From NCBI RefSeq assembly GCF_030128825.1, contig NZ_CP119129.1, forward strand, positions 1-64,000: a stretch of DNA of 64,000 bases, read 5' to 3'. Position numbers and translations under genes: made by a program. Shown here piece by piece: positions 7,869 through 16,033 of the stretch. Positions within the stretch are counted from its first letter, which is position 1. Every line of letters begins with the position of its first letter. The notes beneath the pieces were generated by a model. That model was not told the DNA's origin and ran no database searches. It saw nothing but the letters and a program-made list of their open reading frames with translations. This DNA comes from Sphingobium sp. WTD-1 (lineage in GTDB: Bacteria; Pseudomonadota; Alphaproteobacteria; Sphingomonadales; Sphingomonadaceae).

Positions 7869-8608
7869 GCCTGACCCTATCCTTGCGCCGCTCCGGCGCG
7901 ATCCTGTTGGCTGGTGCCGCCGCTTGTCTGGTCGCTGGTCCCGCCAGCGCCGCCGACACGCCCCCCGCCTGTCCGGTGACGGATGCACCCTCCAACGCTG
8001 TCGCCATTACCTCCACGCCCCTGCCCGTCGAGGCACTGGGCGGCCATTACCGCACGGACACCGGATGGCCTGCCCCCGGAGAGGGGCGCATTGGACAATT
8101 GCGCTACGGTTGGGGGCTGATGCTCCAATCGGACGATCCGCGCTTTGCCGACTTCGATCAATCCCCCGGCCCGGTGCATTCCCGCTCGTCGGGATGCTGG
8201 ATCACCTGGGATCGCCAATATGGCAAAAGCGGAATCGTCGCCGTCTCCAATGGGCGTATCGGCAAGAGCGGCTATGTCGAGGGCTATGTCCCGCCCCGCC
8301 CCGATCGCACCCCTACGATCGCCGGATTTCGTTTCGTCACCGCGCAAAAGGTTAGCCGCAAGAATTATGACTGGGTTGGCCTGTGGGTCGCGGAAGGCAA
8401 CGACCAGCGCACCCAGATCATCGGTTTCAACGACACTGCACACACCGTCCTAGCGAACCTCCCTTTCCGGTTCGGGGGCATGGCCTCCCTGCCTGATCTA
8501 CATGGCGTGGCCAGTCATATGACTCTGATCGGGGAAGGCCGCCCCGGCCAGCCCGTCCCTTGGCTGCGCCTCATCTGGTTCACCCGCCCTCTGGACCCGC
8601 AAAAATGA
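7865..8608 (+). CDS. Secreted hypothetical protein upstream of traG
   Basis: A 247-residue protein with a clear Sec signal peptide: basic start, hydrophobic core LLAGAAACLVAG, and AxA-type cleavage at ASAA near residue 30. The mature part is rich in Trp, Gly and aromatic residues (YGWGLMLQSDD, CWITWDRQYG, RLIWFTRPL), suggesting a beta-rich periplasmic fold. No family is recognised. It is translationally coupled to traG (ATGA at 8605-8608) and to the gene before it, so it was cotranscribed with the coupling protein. Confidence 0.7.
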   Translation: MSLTLSLRRSGAILLAGAAACLVAGPASAADTPPACPVTDAPSNAVAITSTPLPVEALGGHYRTDTGWPAPGEGRIGQLRYGWGLMLQSDDPRFADFDQSPGPVHSRSSGCWITWDRQYGKSGIVAVSNGRIGKSGYVEGYVPPRPDRTPTIAGFRFVTAQKVSRKNYDWVGLWVAEGNDQRTQIIGFNDTAHTVLANLPFRFGGMASLPDLHGVASHMTLIGEGRPGQPVPWLRLIWFTRPLDPQK

Positions 8609-9030
8609 GTGGGCCGGTTGTCGGAGAAGAGGGCAACGCAGGCTGTATCCTTGCTGCCGGCGGAGCCTTTGCCGTCCTGTTCGGCACGGCCTGGCTGCTC
8701 GAAAAGGTGATGCCGACCTCGATCGCCAGCACCATCGCCTGGGTGGCGCTCGTTGTCTTCCTCGTGCTGGTCTGGAAATATGGTTTCAAGGGTCGCCGCA
8801 ACGCGCTGCTCGGCTCGGCCGCCTTCGGTGGAATCGATGACGTGCGCGCCCTTGCGAGCAACAAGGGCGATCTCCTGATTGGTCGATCCTTCAGAACCGG
8901 CAAGCTGCTGCGCTATGACGGCCCCGCCCATCTCCTGACCATGGCCCCTACGCGCAGCGGCAAGGGCGTAGGCACCATCATTCCCAATCTGCTGACCATC
9001 GACCGCTCGGTGATCTGCATCGACCCTAAG
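8605..9030 (+). pseudogene. traG: TraG/VirD4 coupling protein, 5' part (split by a 3.9-kb element)
   Basis: The first 142 codons of the type IV coupling protein. Two membrane helices lie around residues 12-32 and 42-58. The Walker A motif APTRSGKGVG is at about 114-123 and the fragment ends at ...ICIDPK. The element that starts at 9031 adds only CRGSQS and a stop. The gene continues in frame at 12931. As split, neither half can work alone: the ATP-binding loop is separated from the Walker B half. Confidence 0.92.
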
Positions 9031-9186
9031 TGTAGGGGCTCGCAATCGTAGCGGCGTCTGCTCGCCAACAGCGCGATTTCCTGCTCACGCTATCTGCCAC
9101 TGGCGCGTGGCGCCGTGCTCAAATTAGCTGCCAATGTGCTCGCCCTCATCCGGCGCTGCTCGCAAACGAGGCGTCGCACTCACGCT
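9031..9186 (+). repeat. Left 156-bp terminal inverted repeat of the traG-inserted element
   Basis: Aligned by eye, without gaps, to the reverse complement of 12769-12924, it shows 20 mismatches in 156 positions. It contains three spaced copies of a motif of the form (C/G)TGCTC..CTGCCA, for example CTGCTCACGCTATCTGCCA, the kind of array that binds a transposase at several sites. Confidence 0.85.
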
Positions 9187-9379
9187 GTCTGCCAACAGCT
9201 TCGACCGCCAGCGGGAGGTCGATCAGACGGCCATAGGCTGTCCCGTTTCTCCATCTGCACCGGGCAGTTTCGGGAAAAGCCAATCGGGAACACATTTCGG
9301 GAAAATGGCACCTCGTTGCCATCGAGCGCGCCTTGCCGCCGTCAGCCGTCCCACGCGACCTTCGTTTTTGGGAAACTGC

Positions 9380-9613
9380 TTATCGTCCGGGCGGGGGCGG
9401 TTCGTCGAACAGCATTTCCAGATCATCGGCCTCAAGCCCGCCCTTGGGGCGCTCGACGAGCGTGAAGCGCCATCGCTGTCCGCGCCGTAGCTCAGTGAAC
9501 CCGGCGCGCTCCGCCGCTCGGACGTGGACAAAGACCTTGGGCTGCTTGTCGTCACGAGAGATGAAGCCCCAGGCCCCACCACGGTCGAGGTATTTGATCG
9601 TTCCGGTCGGCAT
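9380..9613 (-). CDS. Cold-shock-domain protein (CspA-like)
   Basis: A 77-residue single-domain protein. It starts MPTGTIKYLDRGGAWGFISRDD and contains KVFVHVRAAERAGF, matching the GTVKWFN..KGFGFI and DVFVHxSA pattern of the cold-shock (OB-fold, RNA-binding) domain, with a Pro-rich tail. The first motif has Tyr/Leu where CspA has Trp/Phe, and the RNP2 motif is intact (VFVHV). The ribosome-binding site AAGGAAGG lies just upstream. It is passenger cargo, last in the minus-strand block after sulP and usp. Probably a nucleic-acid chaperone in stress. Confidence 0.85.
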   Translation of the reverse strand: MPTGTIKYLDRGGAWGFISRDDKQPKVFVHVRAAERAGFTELRRGQRWRFTLVERPKGGLEADDLEMLFDEPPPPGR

Positions 9614-9631
9614 GATGCCTTCCTTTCGGGC

Positions 9632-9975
9632 CTAGCCCTCCTTGGCGCAGGCGAGGCACATCGTCGTCGCGGGCGCACGATCGAGGCGCTTGGCCTCGAT
9701 TTCCTCACCACAGCGGACGCACCAGCCATAATCGCCGCTGTCGATCCGCATCAGTGCGGCGTCGATGCGGCACATTCGGCTTGCCGGTGCCGCTGCGCCG
9801 CCAGTGCCATTGCCTGCACCTGCATGGCGTCGATCCGCGACAGGCGGCCGACGCTTTCCTGATCGAGCGTGACCGGGGCGCGCGTTTCCTCGGCCGCCGC
9901 ATCATCGGCGACGAGCTGATCGCGAAGCGCCAGCAGTTGCCGACGCCGCGCATCAAGGTCCGGCGCGTCCCCGGC
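9632..9975 (-). pseudogene. DksA/TraR-type C4 zinc-finger gene, frameshifted
   Basis: One frame reads LDARRQLLALRDQLVADD...LSRIDAMQVQAMALAAQRHRQAE, the coiled-coil half of a DksA/TraR-like protein. The finger half RIDAALMRIDSGDYGWCVRCGEEI...CLACA is in another frame. The switch is at about 9768-9772, where one base seems missing. No ATG, GTG or TTG sits at a suitable place between the usp stop and the first recognisable residues. DksA-like proteins bind RNA polymerase and tune stress transcription. Either the gene is dead or the sequence has an error here. Confidence 0.7.
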
Positions 9976-9979
9976 TATG

Positions 9980-10822
9980 TCAGCGTACCAACAGTACCGG
10001 GGCGCGAACGGTGCGGATCATCGTTGTCGTCGTGCTGCCGACGATCAGGGTGCGAAGCGGCGAGTGTCCATAGGCACCCATCACCAGCATCGCGCCGGGA
10101 TGCGCCGCCATATGATCGCCGATCACCGCATCGACCTTGCCGTCACGCAGGACGGTTTCGGAACAGGCGGGCAGCGTTGCTGCCGCTGCGCCGAGCTGGT
10201 CGCGGTGTTTGCCATCATCCGGCCCCGCCATGACAAGGTGTACTGGCAAACCACCGAACAGCGGCGAGGTAGCGACATGACGGACAGCGCGGCAGGCGGC
10301 GGGGCTGTTGTCGAAGGCGATCACCACCGCGTCAGGTGCCTTGGCTTCGCGTGAGGCGATCAGCACCGGCTTGTCGCTGGCACGCACGACCCGTTCGACC
10401 TTGGAGCCGATATGGTCGGTCGCGAACTCGCCCGACGCGCCGCGCTTGCCGATGATGACCAATGCAGCATCGGCTTCACGCTCGACGATCGTCTCCACGA
10501 TCCCTCCATGCAGGTGCATCGACGCGACCGTGATGCCCTGCTCCTTCAAGCGAGTGCCGCCTGCGTCCAGCAGGATGCGCCCTTCCTCGATGGCAAGACG
10601 CCCCGCCGCTTCCTCGATGCGGGTCAGCTCTTCCAGCAGCTCGCTTTTGACACCGAGGCCGATCGCGCCGCTATGATCGTTGCGCGATGCCACGGCATCC
10701 TTGCGCTGGACGACGTGCAGCAGCTCGACATCGGCCCCGAGCCGGGTAGCGGCCCAGGCCGCCAGATCGACGACGCTGGTCGCGTAGGTGGATGCGTCGA
10801 TACAGGCCAATATGCGGTTCAT
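9980..10822 (-). CDS. Tandem-domain universal stress protein
   Basis: 280 residues forming two UspA-like domains. Domain one (about 1-150) starts MNRILACIDASTYATSV and ends with VIIGKRGASGEF..HIGSKVERVVRASDKPVLI. Domain two (about 165-280) ends LVMGAYGHSPLRTLIVGSTTTTMIRTVRAPVLLV. The G-x2-G-x9-G(S/T) nucleotide-binding signature is seen in both (GASG...GSK; GHSP...GST). It lies 11 bp downstream of sulP and is surely cotranscribed with it. Such pairs of SulP transporter and UspA protein occur in several bacteria; the UspA partner may modulate transport or respond to ATP level. Confidence 0.9.
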   Translation of the reverse strand: MNRILACIDASTYATSVVDLAAWAATRLGADVELLHVVQRKDAVASRNDHSGAIGLGVKSELLEELTRIEEAAGRLAIEEGRILLDAGGTRLKEQGITVASMHLHGGIVETIVEREADAALVIIGKRGASGEFATDHIGSKVERVVRASDKPVLIASREAKAPDAVVIAFDNSPAACRAVRHVATSPLFGGLPVHLVMAGPDDGKHRDQLGAAAATLPACSETVLRDGKVDAVIGDHMAAHPGAMLVMGAYGHSPLRTLIVGSTTTTMIRTVRAPVLLVR

Positions 10823-10833
10823 AAGCCCTCTCC

Positions 10834-12318
10834 TCAGTGGGCGCCGAGCGCTGCTTCGGCGCCGGGCTTGTCATGGACGGCGAAGCGATCGACCATCGTC
10901 GCGCTCGCCTGATTGAGGCCGATGACCTCGACATGGGTGCCTTCGCGGCGGAACTTGAGGATCGCCTTGTCGAGGCTCCCCACCGCCGAAATGTCCCAGA
11001 AGTGCGCGGCGGTCAGGTCGATGACCACATTGTCCAGCACCTCCTTGAAGTCGAAGGCGTCGGCGAACCGCTCGGACGAGGCGAAGAACACCTGACCCGA
11101 GACGCGGTAGGTCCGCGTCCTGCCATCCGCGCTCAGCTCGGATGCCACGTCGAACAGGCGCTTGACCTTGCTGGCGAAGAACAGACCGGACAGGATCACG
11201 CCTGCGACCACGCCTTGCGCCAGATCGTGCGTCGAGACGACAACCAGCACCGTCACCAGCATGACAACCGACGACTGCCACGGATGGCTCTTGAGGTTCC
11301 TGATCGATCCCCAGGAGAAGGTGCCGATCGACACCATAATCATCACCGCGACCAGCGCCGGCATCGGAATGCGGGCGACCAGCGGCCCCAGTACGACGAT
11401 CAGGAACAGCAGGAACGCGCCCGACACAAAGGTGGAAAGGCGGGTGGAGCCGCCCGACTTCACGTTGATGACCGACTGCCCGATCATGGCGCAGCCGCCC
11501 ATCCCGCCGAGGAAGCCGGTCAGAAAATTGGCGATACCCTGCCCCTTCATCTCGCGGCGCTTGTTCGATGGCGTGTCGGTCAGATCATCGACGATCTGCG
11601 CGGTCATCATCGATTCCAGCAGGCCAACCGCCGCCATCGTCAGCGAATAGGGGAAAATGATGCGCAGCGTTTCCAGCGTGAACGGCACCTGTGGGATGCC
11701 GAACGCTGGCAGCGACGAGGGCAGCTTGCCCATATCGCCCACCGTGTTGACCTTGATGCCGGCATAGATCGAGACGATCGTCAGGATCACGATCGCGACC
11801 AGCGGCGACGGGATCGCCTTGGTCAGACGCGGGAACAGGTAGATGATCGCCAGGCCCGCCGCGACCATCGCGTAGGTTTCCCACCCGACGTTCGTTAGCT
11901 GGGGAAGCTGCGCGATGAAGATTAGGATCGCGAGCGCGTTGACGAAGCCGGTGATGACCGAGCGTGACACATACTGCATCAGCAGGTCGAGCTTCAGGAA
12001 GCCGGCGACGCCCTGGATCAGTCCCATGAGGATGGTGGCGGCAAAGAGGTACTGGACGCCGTGATCGCGGATCAGCGGCAGGACAAGAACCGCAATGGCG
12101 GCGGTTGCGGCCGAAATCATGCCGGGGCGTCCGCCCACGAGCGAGATGATGACGGCGATGGAGAAGGAGGCAAACAGCCCGACGCTTGGATCGACGCCGG
12201 CAATGATCGAGAAGCCGATGGCCTCCGGGATCAGCGCGAGCGCGACGACGATGCCCGCAAGCACGTCGGCGCGCGGGTTCGAGAGCCATTCGCGTCGAAG
12301 CGAAGTAGCAAATGTCAT
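10834..12318 (-). CDS. SulP-family anion transporter with STAS domain
   Basis: 494 residues from ATG 12318. The frame is open 17 codons further, but [27 protein letters not shown] is the usual SulP N-terminus. It has about ten to twelve membrane segments, with [17 protein letters not shown], the family signature, near the start and [16 protein letters not shown] in the middle. The cytoplasmic STAS domain lies at about 400-494 ([22 protein letters not shown]). It imports sulfate, bicarbonate or other anions in symport with H+ or Na+; the substrate cannot be read from the sequence. First gene of the cargo operon of the inserted element, preceded by a structured leader. Confidence 0.92.
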   Translation of the reverse strand: MTFATSLRREWLSNPRADVLAGIVVALALIPEAIGFSIIAGVDPSVGLFASFSIAVIISLVGGRPGMISAATAAIAVLVLPLIRDHGVQYLFAATILMGLIQGVAGFLKLDLLMQYVSRSVITGFVNALAILIFIAQLPQLTNVGWETYAMVAAGLAIIYLFPRLTKAIPSPLVAIVILTIVSIYAGIKVNTVGDMGKLPSSLPAFGIPQVPFTLETLRIIFPYSLTMAAVGLLESMMTAQIVDDLTDTPSNKRREMKGQGIANFLTGFLGGMGGCAMIGQSVINVKSGGSTRLSTFVSGAFLLFLIVVLGPLVARIPMPALVAVMIMVSIGTFSWGSIRNLKSHPWQSSVVMLVTVLVVVSTHDLAQGVVAGVILSGLFFASKVKRLFDVASELSADGRTRTYRVSGQVFFASSERFADAFDFKEVLDNVVIDLTAAHFWDISAVGSLDKAILKFRREGTHVEVIGLNQASATMVDRFAVHDKPGAEAALGAH

Positions 12319-12480
12319 GTAGAAACCTGATCGCAATAGCGAGGGGCGCACGCCGTCAGACGCGTTCAATCAACGATGCTCGGAAGCGAGGCCCAAATTC
12401 GCTAAGGTTATCCCGGGGATAGGCGCCGGGCCGAGCCACCCGAATCAATCCGGGTCCGTCGAAGGCCTCTAGATAGTCAC
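12319..12480 (-). promoter_or_regulatory. Structured leader upstream of sulP
   Basis: The ~160 nt before the sulP start contain nested inverted repeats in the sense strand. Examples are ACCCG-8nt-CGGGT, and a GCCCGG...CCCGGG stem close to GGCGCC and GGGATAACC text, followed by a short spacer to the ATG. Sulfate-transporter leaders with conserved RNA structure (sul1 RNA) are described in Alphaproteobacteria. I cannot confirm identity with it by eye. Confidence 0.35.
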
Positions 12481-12768
12481 TGATCGGACCATATTGCAAC
12501 TGCGAACATCAGCAGCCTGCATTCCCATAATACCATCCCATTCGGGCCGGTCGCGGCCAGCGCGCTTCGACTGGTTCAGTCGTAAACGTATATCTGTGCC
12601 CGTTCTATGCGCCACCCGCTGTTCGCAAAAACCTTCCTTTCTGACGACCTTGCCGGCGGGCCATGACCGCAACGCATTTCTGCCGCCCGCCGCTTGTCAG
12701 AACTGTTCTGAAAACCTGCTTCGCAAAAGCGCGTGCCGGCGACGGGTTTGGAGAACCCACGGGCGGGG

Positions 12769-12924
12769 AGCGTGAGCATGACGCCCCGTTTGCAAGCAGC
12801 GCCGGATGATGGCGAGCACACTGGCAGATAATTCGAGCAGGATGCCACCCGCCAGTGGCAGATAGCGTGAGCAGGAAATCTGGCTGTTTGCGAGCAGACG
12901 CCGTTATGATTGCAAGCGCCTACA
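12769..12924 (-). repeat. Right 156-bp terminal inverted repeat of the traG-inserted element
   Basis: Reverse complement matches 9031-9186 (136 of 156 positions, no gaps). It begins TGTAGGCGCTTGCAATCATA when read inward. Between it and the sulP leader lie about 290 bp with no supported gene. Confidence 0.85.
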
Positions 12925-12930
12925 CCTAAG

Positions 12931-14067
12931 GGCGAGAACGCCCGCGTCACCGCCCGCACCCGCGCCACCAAGGGCAAGGTCTGGTGCCTCGATCCCTTCG
13001 GCGTCTCCGGGCAACCCGCCGCCCGCTATAATCCGCTCGACCGGCTAGACCCGGAAAGCCTCGATCTGGCTGAAGACGCCATGACGCTGGCCGATGCTCT
13101 GGTCCACGATTCCGCAGGGCAAGGCGGCGAGGCGCATTGGAACGAGGAAGCCAAGGCGCTGATCGCGGGCCTGATCCTCTATGGCGTGGTCCACGAGGAT
13201 CGCGAGCGCCGCACCCTGGCGACGGTGCGCGACTATCTCACGCTCGCACCCAAGGATTTTGCCGATCTGCTCGCCCGCATGCAGGACAGCCACGGCGCCG
13301 GCGGCCTCATAGCCCGCGCCGCCAACCGCCACCTCGGCAAGTCCGATCGCGAAGCCGCAGGGGTGTTGTCCTCGGCCCAGCGCCATACCCATTTTCTCGA
13401 CAGCCCCCGCATCGTCGCCAGCACATCGGCCTCTGACTTCACCTTTGCAGGGTTGAAAGAGGGGGTTTCCACGGTGTTTCTCTGTCTGCCCCCCGATCGT
13501 CTCGATGCCTATTCGCGCTGGCTGCGCCTGCTGATCGCTCAGGCACTGACCGACATGGCCCGCTCGGCAGTCAAACCGGCGCGGCCCGTCCTTTTCCTGC
13601 TCGATGAGTTCGCCGCCCTGGGCAGGCTCGAACCCGTCGAGCGCGCCATGGGGCTGATGGCCGGATACGGGCTGCAGCTCTGGCCCATCCTGCAGGATAT
13701 GCACCAGTTGCGCGCCCTCTATGGCGAGCGCGCGGGCACCTTCCTGTCGAATGCCGGGGTGTTGCAGGCGTTCGGGGTGAACGACCACGCGACCGCCGAG
13801 CTGCTGTCCAAGTCGATGGGACAGGAAACCCTCGAATTTCGCACGGCGGGGTATTCCGAGACGCATGGCAGCATTTTTGAGCGGGCCAAGCATACCCGCT
13901 CGACCAGCACCCAGGTCAGCGCGCGCAACCTCATGAACCCTGACGAAATCATGCGGATGGGGCCGGACGAGCAGTTGCTATTGATCCAGGGCAAGGACCC
14001 TCTCCGGGTCCAGAAAATCCGATATTACGACCAGCGCGAGTTCGCGGGCAGCTTCGATCAGGCGTAA
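12931..14067 (+). pseudogene. traG: TraG/VirD4 coupling protein, 3' part
   Basis: 378 codons that continue the split traG in frame after the duplicated CCTAAG (K-GENARVTARTR). It has Walker B VLFLLDEFAALGRL and the VirD4 signatures LQDMHQLRALYGERAGTFLSNAGVLQAFGVND and MRMGPDEQLLLIQGKDPLRV. Joined to 8605-9030 it would give a 520-residue coupling ATPase, a normal size for the shorter TraG proteins. An ATG-less ORF continues 7 codons into the element, so this half is unlikely to be translated efficiently. Confidence 0.92.
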
Positions 14068-14079
14068 AATGACGGCGTA

Positions 14080-14110
14080 GAATATATCCGAATATATTCT
14101 GGATATATTC
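14080..14110. promoter_or_regulatory. Symmetric AT-rich triple 10-mer after traG
   Basis: GAATATATCC (14080-14089), the self-palindromic GAATATATTC (14090-14099), then T and GGATATATTC (14101-14110). The outer 10-mers are exact inverted copies, giving a 31-bp near-perfect dyad. It sits in the 320-bp gap before the MFS gene and looks like an operator or a protein-binding site; the binder is unknown. Confidence 0.4.
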
Positions 14111-14189
14111 TGGCGACAGGCGCGCGAGATCAGTAAAATGACCTCCGGTCGCCAGGGTCTTGGAACGCCTTATGCACTTAGGGCGACCC

Positions 14190-14226
14190 AAGCGCCCGCT
14201 GCGTCGTGGAAGCGCGGCGGGCGCTT
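14190..14226 (+). terminator. GC-rich stem-loop after traG
   Basis: Perfect 10-bp stem AAGCGCCCGC / GCGGGCGCTT with a 17-nt loop, followed by TGTTGCCTTTCC. Likely terminator of the traG operon. The rest of the 14068-14388 gap holds the AT-rich dyad at 14080 and a weaker GGGTCC...GGACCC repeat, and no gene. Confidence 0.5.
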
Positions 14227-14388
14227 GTTGCCTTTCCTTCCCGCTACCAAGATCAATTTGGAGTAAGTGGGTCCACCGGTTAACAGCCCGGCGGACCCGG
14301 TGCATGTGATGACCACATACGAAGCCTCATTATCATAGCTGATCGAAGGCCCGTATGCGATGAGATTCGATCCGGTGCAGGAAACCCG

Positions 14389-15606
14389 ATGGAGAATACA
14401 CAGGGATCGATAGCCATCGAATTTCGTCAGGGCTGGGGGTGGCTGGTCCTCGCGGCGCTGACGATCTCGACCATCGGCGATGAAATCACGCTGCTGACGT
14501 TGATGTTCCGCACCGCCGAAAGCGCGCGCGCCTATGGCGTGCCGGCGCTGCTGATTGCCGAGTTGCTTCCGGGCCTGATCGCCGCACCCTGGGCGGGCCG
14601 CCTTATCGACCGCAGAGGCGCAGGCCGCGTTCTAGTCGTCGTGTCGGCGCTACAAGCGGCGGCGATCGCGCTCATCGCCTACTATCCAGCATTCACGCTC
14701 GCCGGGGCCGCGCTGCTCAGTGTGCTGTTCACGATCACCAGCGCGGCCACCTTCGCGCTGATCCCGGTTCTGGCAAGCGCGCTCGGCATGACGCTCGCGC
14801 GGGCCAACAGCTTTCTCGAAGTCGTCCGCAGCCTCGGAATGCTCGCCGGTCCTGTCGCCGGCGGCGTGCTGGTGGGCTGGATGGGATCGACAAACGCCCT
14901 CCTGATTGACGCCGCCAGCTTCACCCTGCTGCTGCTCGTAGTCGCGATGAGCGGTCTGCGCCGCGCGCCGCAGGAGCATGAGACGGAAGAAACCACGTTG
15001 CTCGCCGATTATCGGCCGCTGCTCGGCAATCGGCGCGTGATGGTGGTGACCGGCGCGCTCAGTCTTGAAGTGTTTGCGACCGCCATCGCCGATGTCGCCT
15101 TTGTGTTCCTTATCATCATGACCCTGAAAAGCGGCCCTGCCACGTTCGGCGTGCTGACCGCTTTGTGGGCCGCCGGAATGCTGGTCGGCGCGGCCCTGGC
15201 CGAACGGATCATCGGCTGCAGGATCGGCCTGGCTGCGTTCGGAACCGCCGCGATCATGGGCGCGACCATGCTGCTGATCGGTCTCGCGCCTGTAAGCCTT
15301 GTGATCGTTGGCATCGCCTTCATCGCCGGCGGCGGCGCCAACAGCGTTCACAATGTCGCCGTACGGACCCTGCTGCAATCCGAATGCCCGCCCGCCGATC
15401 ATGGCAAGGTCGCCGCGATCTACGGCGCGGTGACGCGCACCGCTGCGATCGGCGGCTATGTCGTCGGTGGCTTCTTCGTGCCGCACGACGCGCCGTCTGC
15501 CTATCTGGTGGGTGGCCTGCTCGGTGTCGGTGCCGGGATCATCGGGTGGCGAATATTCAACGGCGGATGGTCGCTGGCCCATCCGATCAGGCGGGGAGGC
15601 GTTTAA
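14389..15606 (+). CDS. MFS transporter (EntS/MFS_3-like)
   Basis: A 405-residue integral membrane protein with about twelve hydrophobic segments. It carries the MFS loop 2-3 motif APWAGRLIDRRGAGRVL and a central cytoplasmic loop LRRAPQEHETEETTLLADYRPLL. This is the short MFS_3 (enterobactin-exporter-like) type, generally drug or siderophore efflux driven by protons. It starts at ATG 14389 (MENTQGSIAIEF). It is a single gene between the tra and rep modules. The substrate is unknown. Confidence 0.85.
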   Translation: MENTQGSIAIEFRQGWGWLVLAALTISTIGDEITLLTLMFRTAESARAYGVPALLIAELLPGLIAAPWAGRLIDRRGAGRVLVVVSALQAAAIALIAYYPAFTLAGAALLSVLFTITSAATFALIPVLASALGMTLARANSFLEVVRSLGMLAGPVAGGVLVGWMGSTNALLIDAASFTLLLLVVAMSGLRRAPQEHETEETTLLADYRPLLGNRRVMVVTGALSLEVFATAIADVAFVFLIIMTLKSGPATFGVLTALWAAGMLVGAALAERIIGCRIGLAAFGTAAIMGATMLLIGLAPVSLVIVGIAFIAGGGANSVHNVAVRTLLQSECPPADHGKVAAIYGAVTRTAAIGGYVVGGFFVPHDAPSAYLVGGLLGVGAGIIGWRIFNGGWSLAHPIRRGGV

Positions 15607-15880
15607 ACGGACCTCGCTCCGGAAAAATCGGCACGCCCTGGGAGGCTCGTAGAGCGCCGCAGGCGGTTCCGACGCCCGAAGCCCTATCCGACGCCTGAAA
15701 TGGAACTAGGCGGCCCGGAAATCGCGCCTGTGGAGACATTTCCGCCTTCCCTGCCCTCCCGATCGCAGCGCCACCTATCCGCTTGGCTTTTCTGGAAAGC
15801 CATTTGCAACGGTTGGTTTAGGCGGTGTGCTGGCGATAGGAGCGCGACGATTGCTATCATCTCCAAACAAACAAAAGTGT

Positions 15881-15982
15881 GCCGGCGAAGCCGGCTCCAT
15901 CTCATGGGGGATGCCGGGTGGGAGGATCGCTTTAGCGATCCGGGGCGGCCAAAGGCCGCGAGCCGGCGGGGGCGAAGCCCCC
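15881..15982. repeat. Cluster of four short perfect hairpins
   Basis: GCCGGC-GAA-GCCGGC (15881-15895), GGATCGCT-TT-AGCGATCC (15924-15941), GCGGCC-AAA-GGCCGC (15945-15959) and GGGGGC-GAA-GCCCCC (15968-15982). Different sequences, but the same design of a 6-8 bp stem and a 2-3 nt loop. They lie just before the DnaA box of the replication origin. The stretch 15607-16033 has no supported gene. Confidence 0.6.
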
Positions 15983-16033
15983 AAGAGGCGGTGTTACTGT
16001 CTTTGTCGCAGGCACACACCGATGGATCTGGAG

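Larger units (their letters stand above)
9031..12924. mobile_element. Transposase-less 3.9-kb element with 156-bp inverted ends, inserted in traG
   Basis: The element begins TGTAGG and ends CCTACA. It has 156-bp terminal inverted repeats and lies between direct copies of CCTAAG (9025-9030 and 12925-12930), of which one copy restores the traG frame (IDPK-GEN). Its cargo, all on the minus strand, is sulP, a universal stress protein, a frameshifted dksA/traR-like gene and a cold-shock gene. No transposase or recombinase is encoded. Ends of the TGT..ACA kind with multiple internal motifs suggest it was moved in trans by a Tn7/Tn5053-like machinery; that is inference. Confidence 0.8.

Noticed and set aside
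9705..9956. 83-codon minus-strand frame as the DksA-like gene
   Set aside because: It is a third frame; the DksA-type residues are in the other two frames.
10837..11898. 353-codon plus-strand frame opposite sulP
   Set aside because: Shadow of the transporter; His/Asp/Arg-rich text typical of the antisense of membrane helices.
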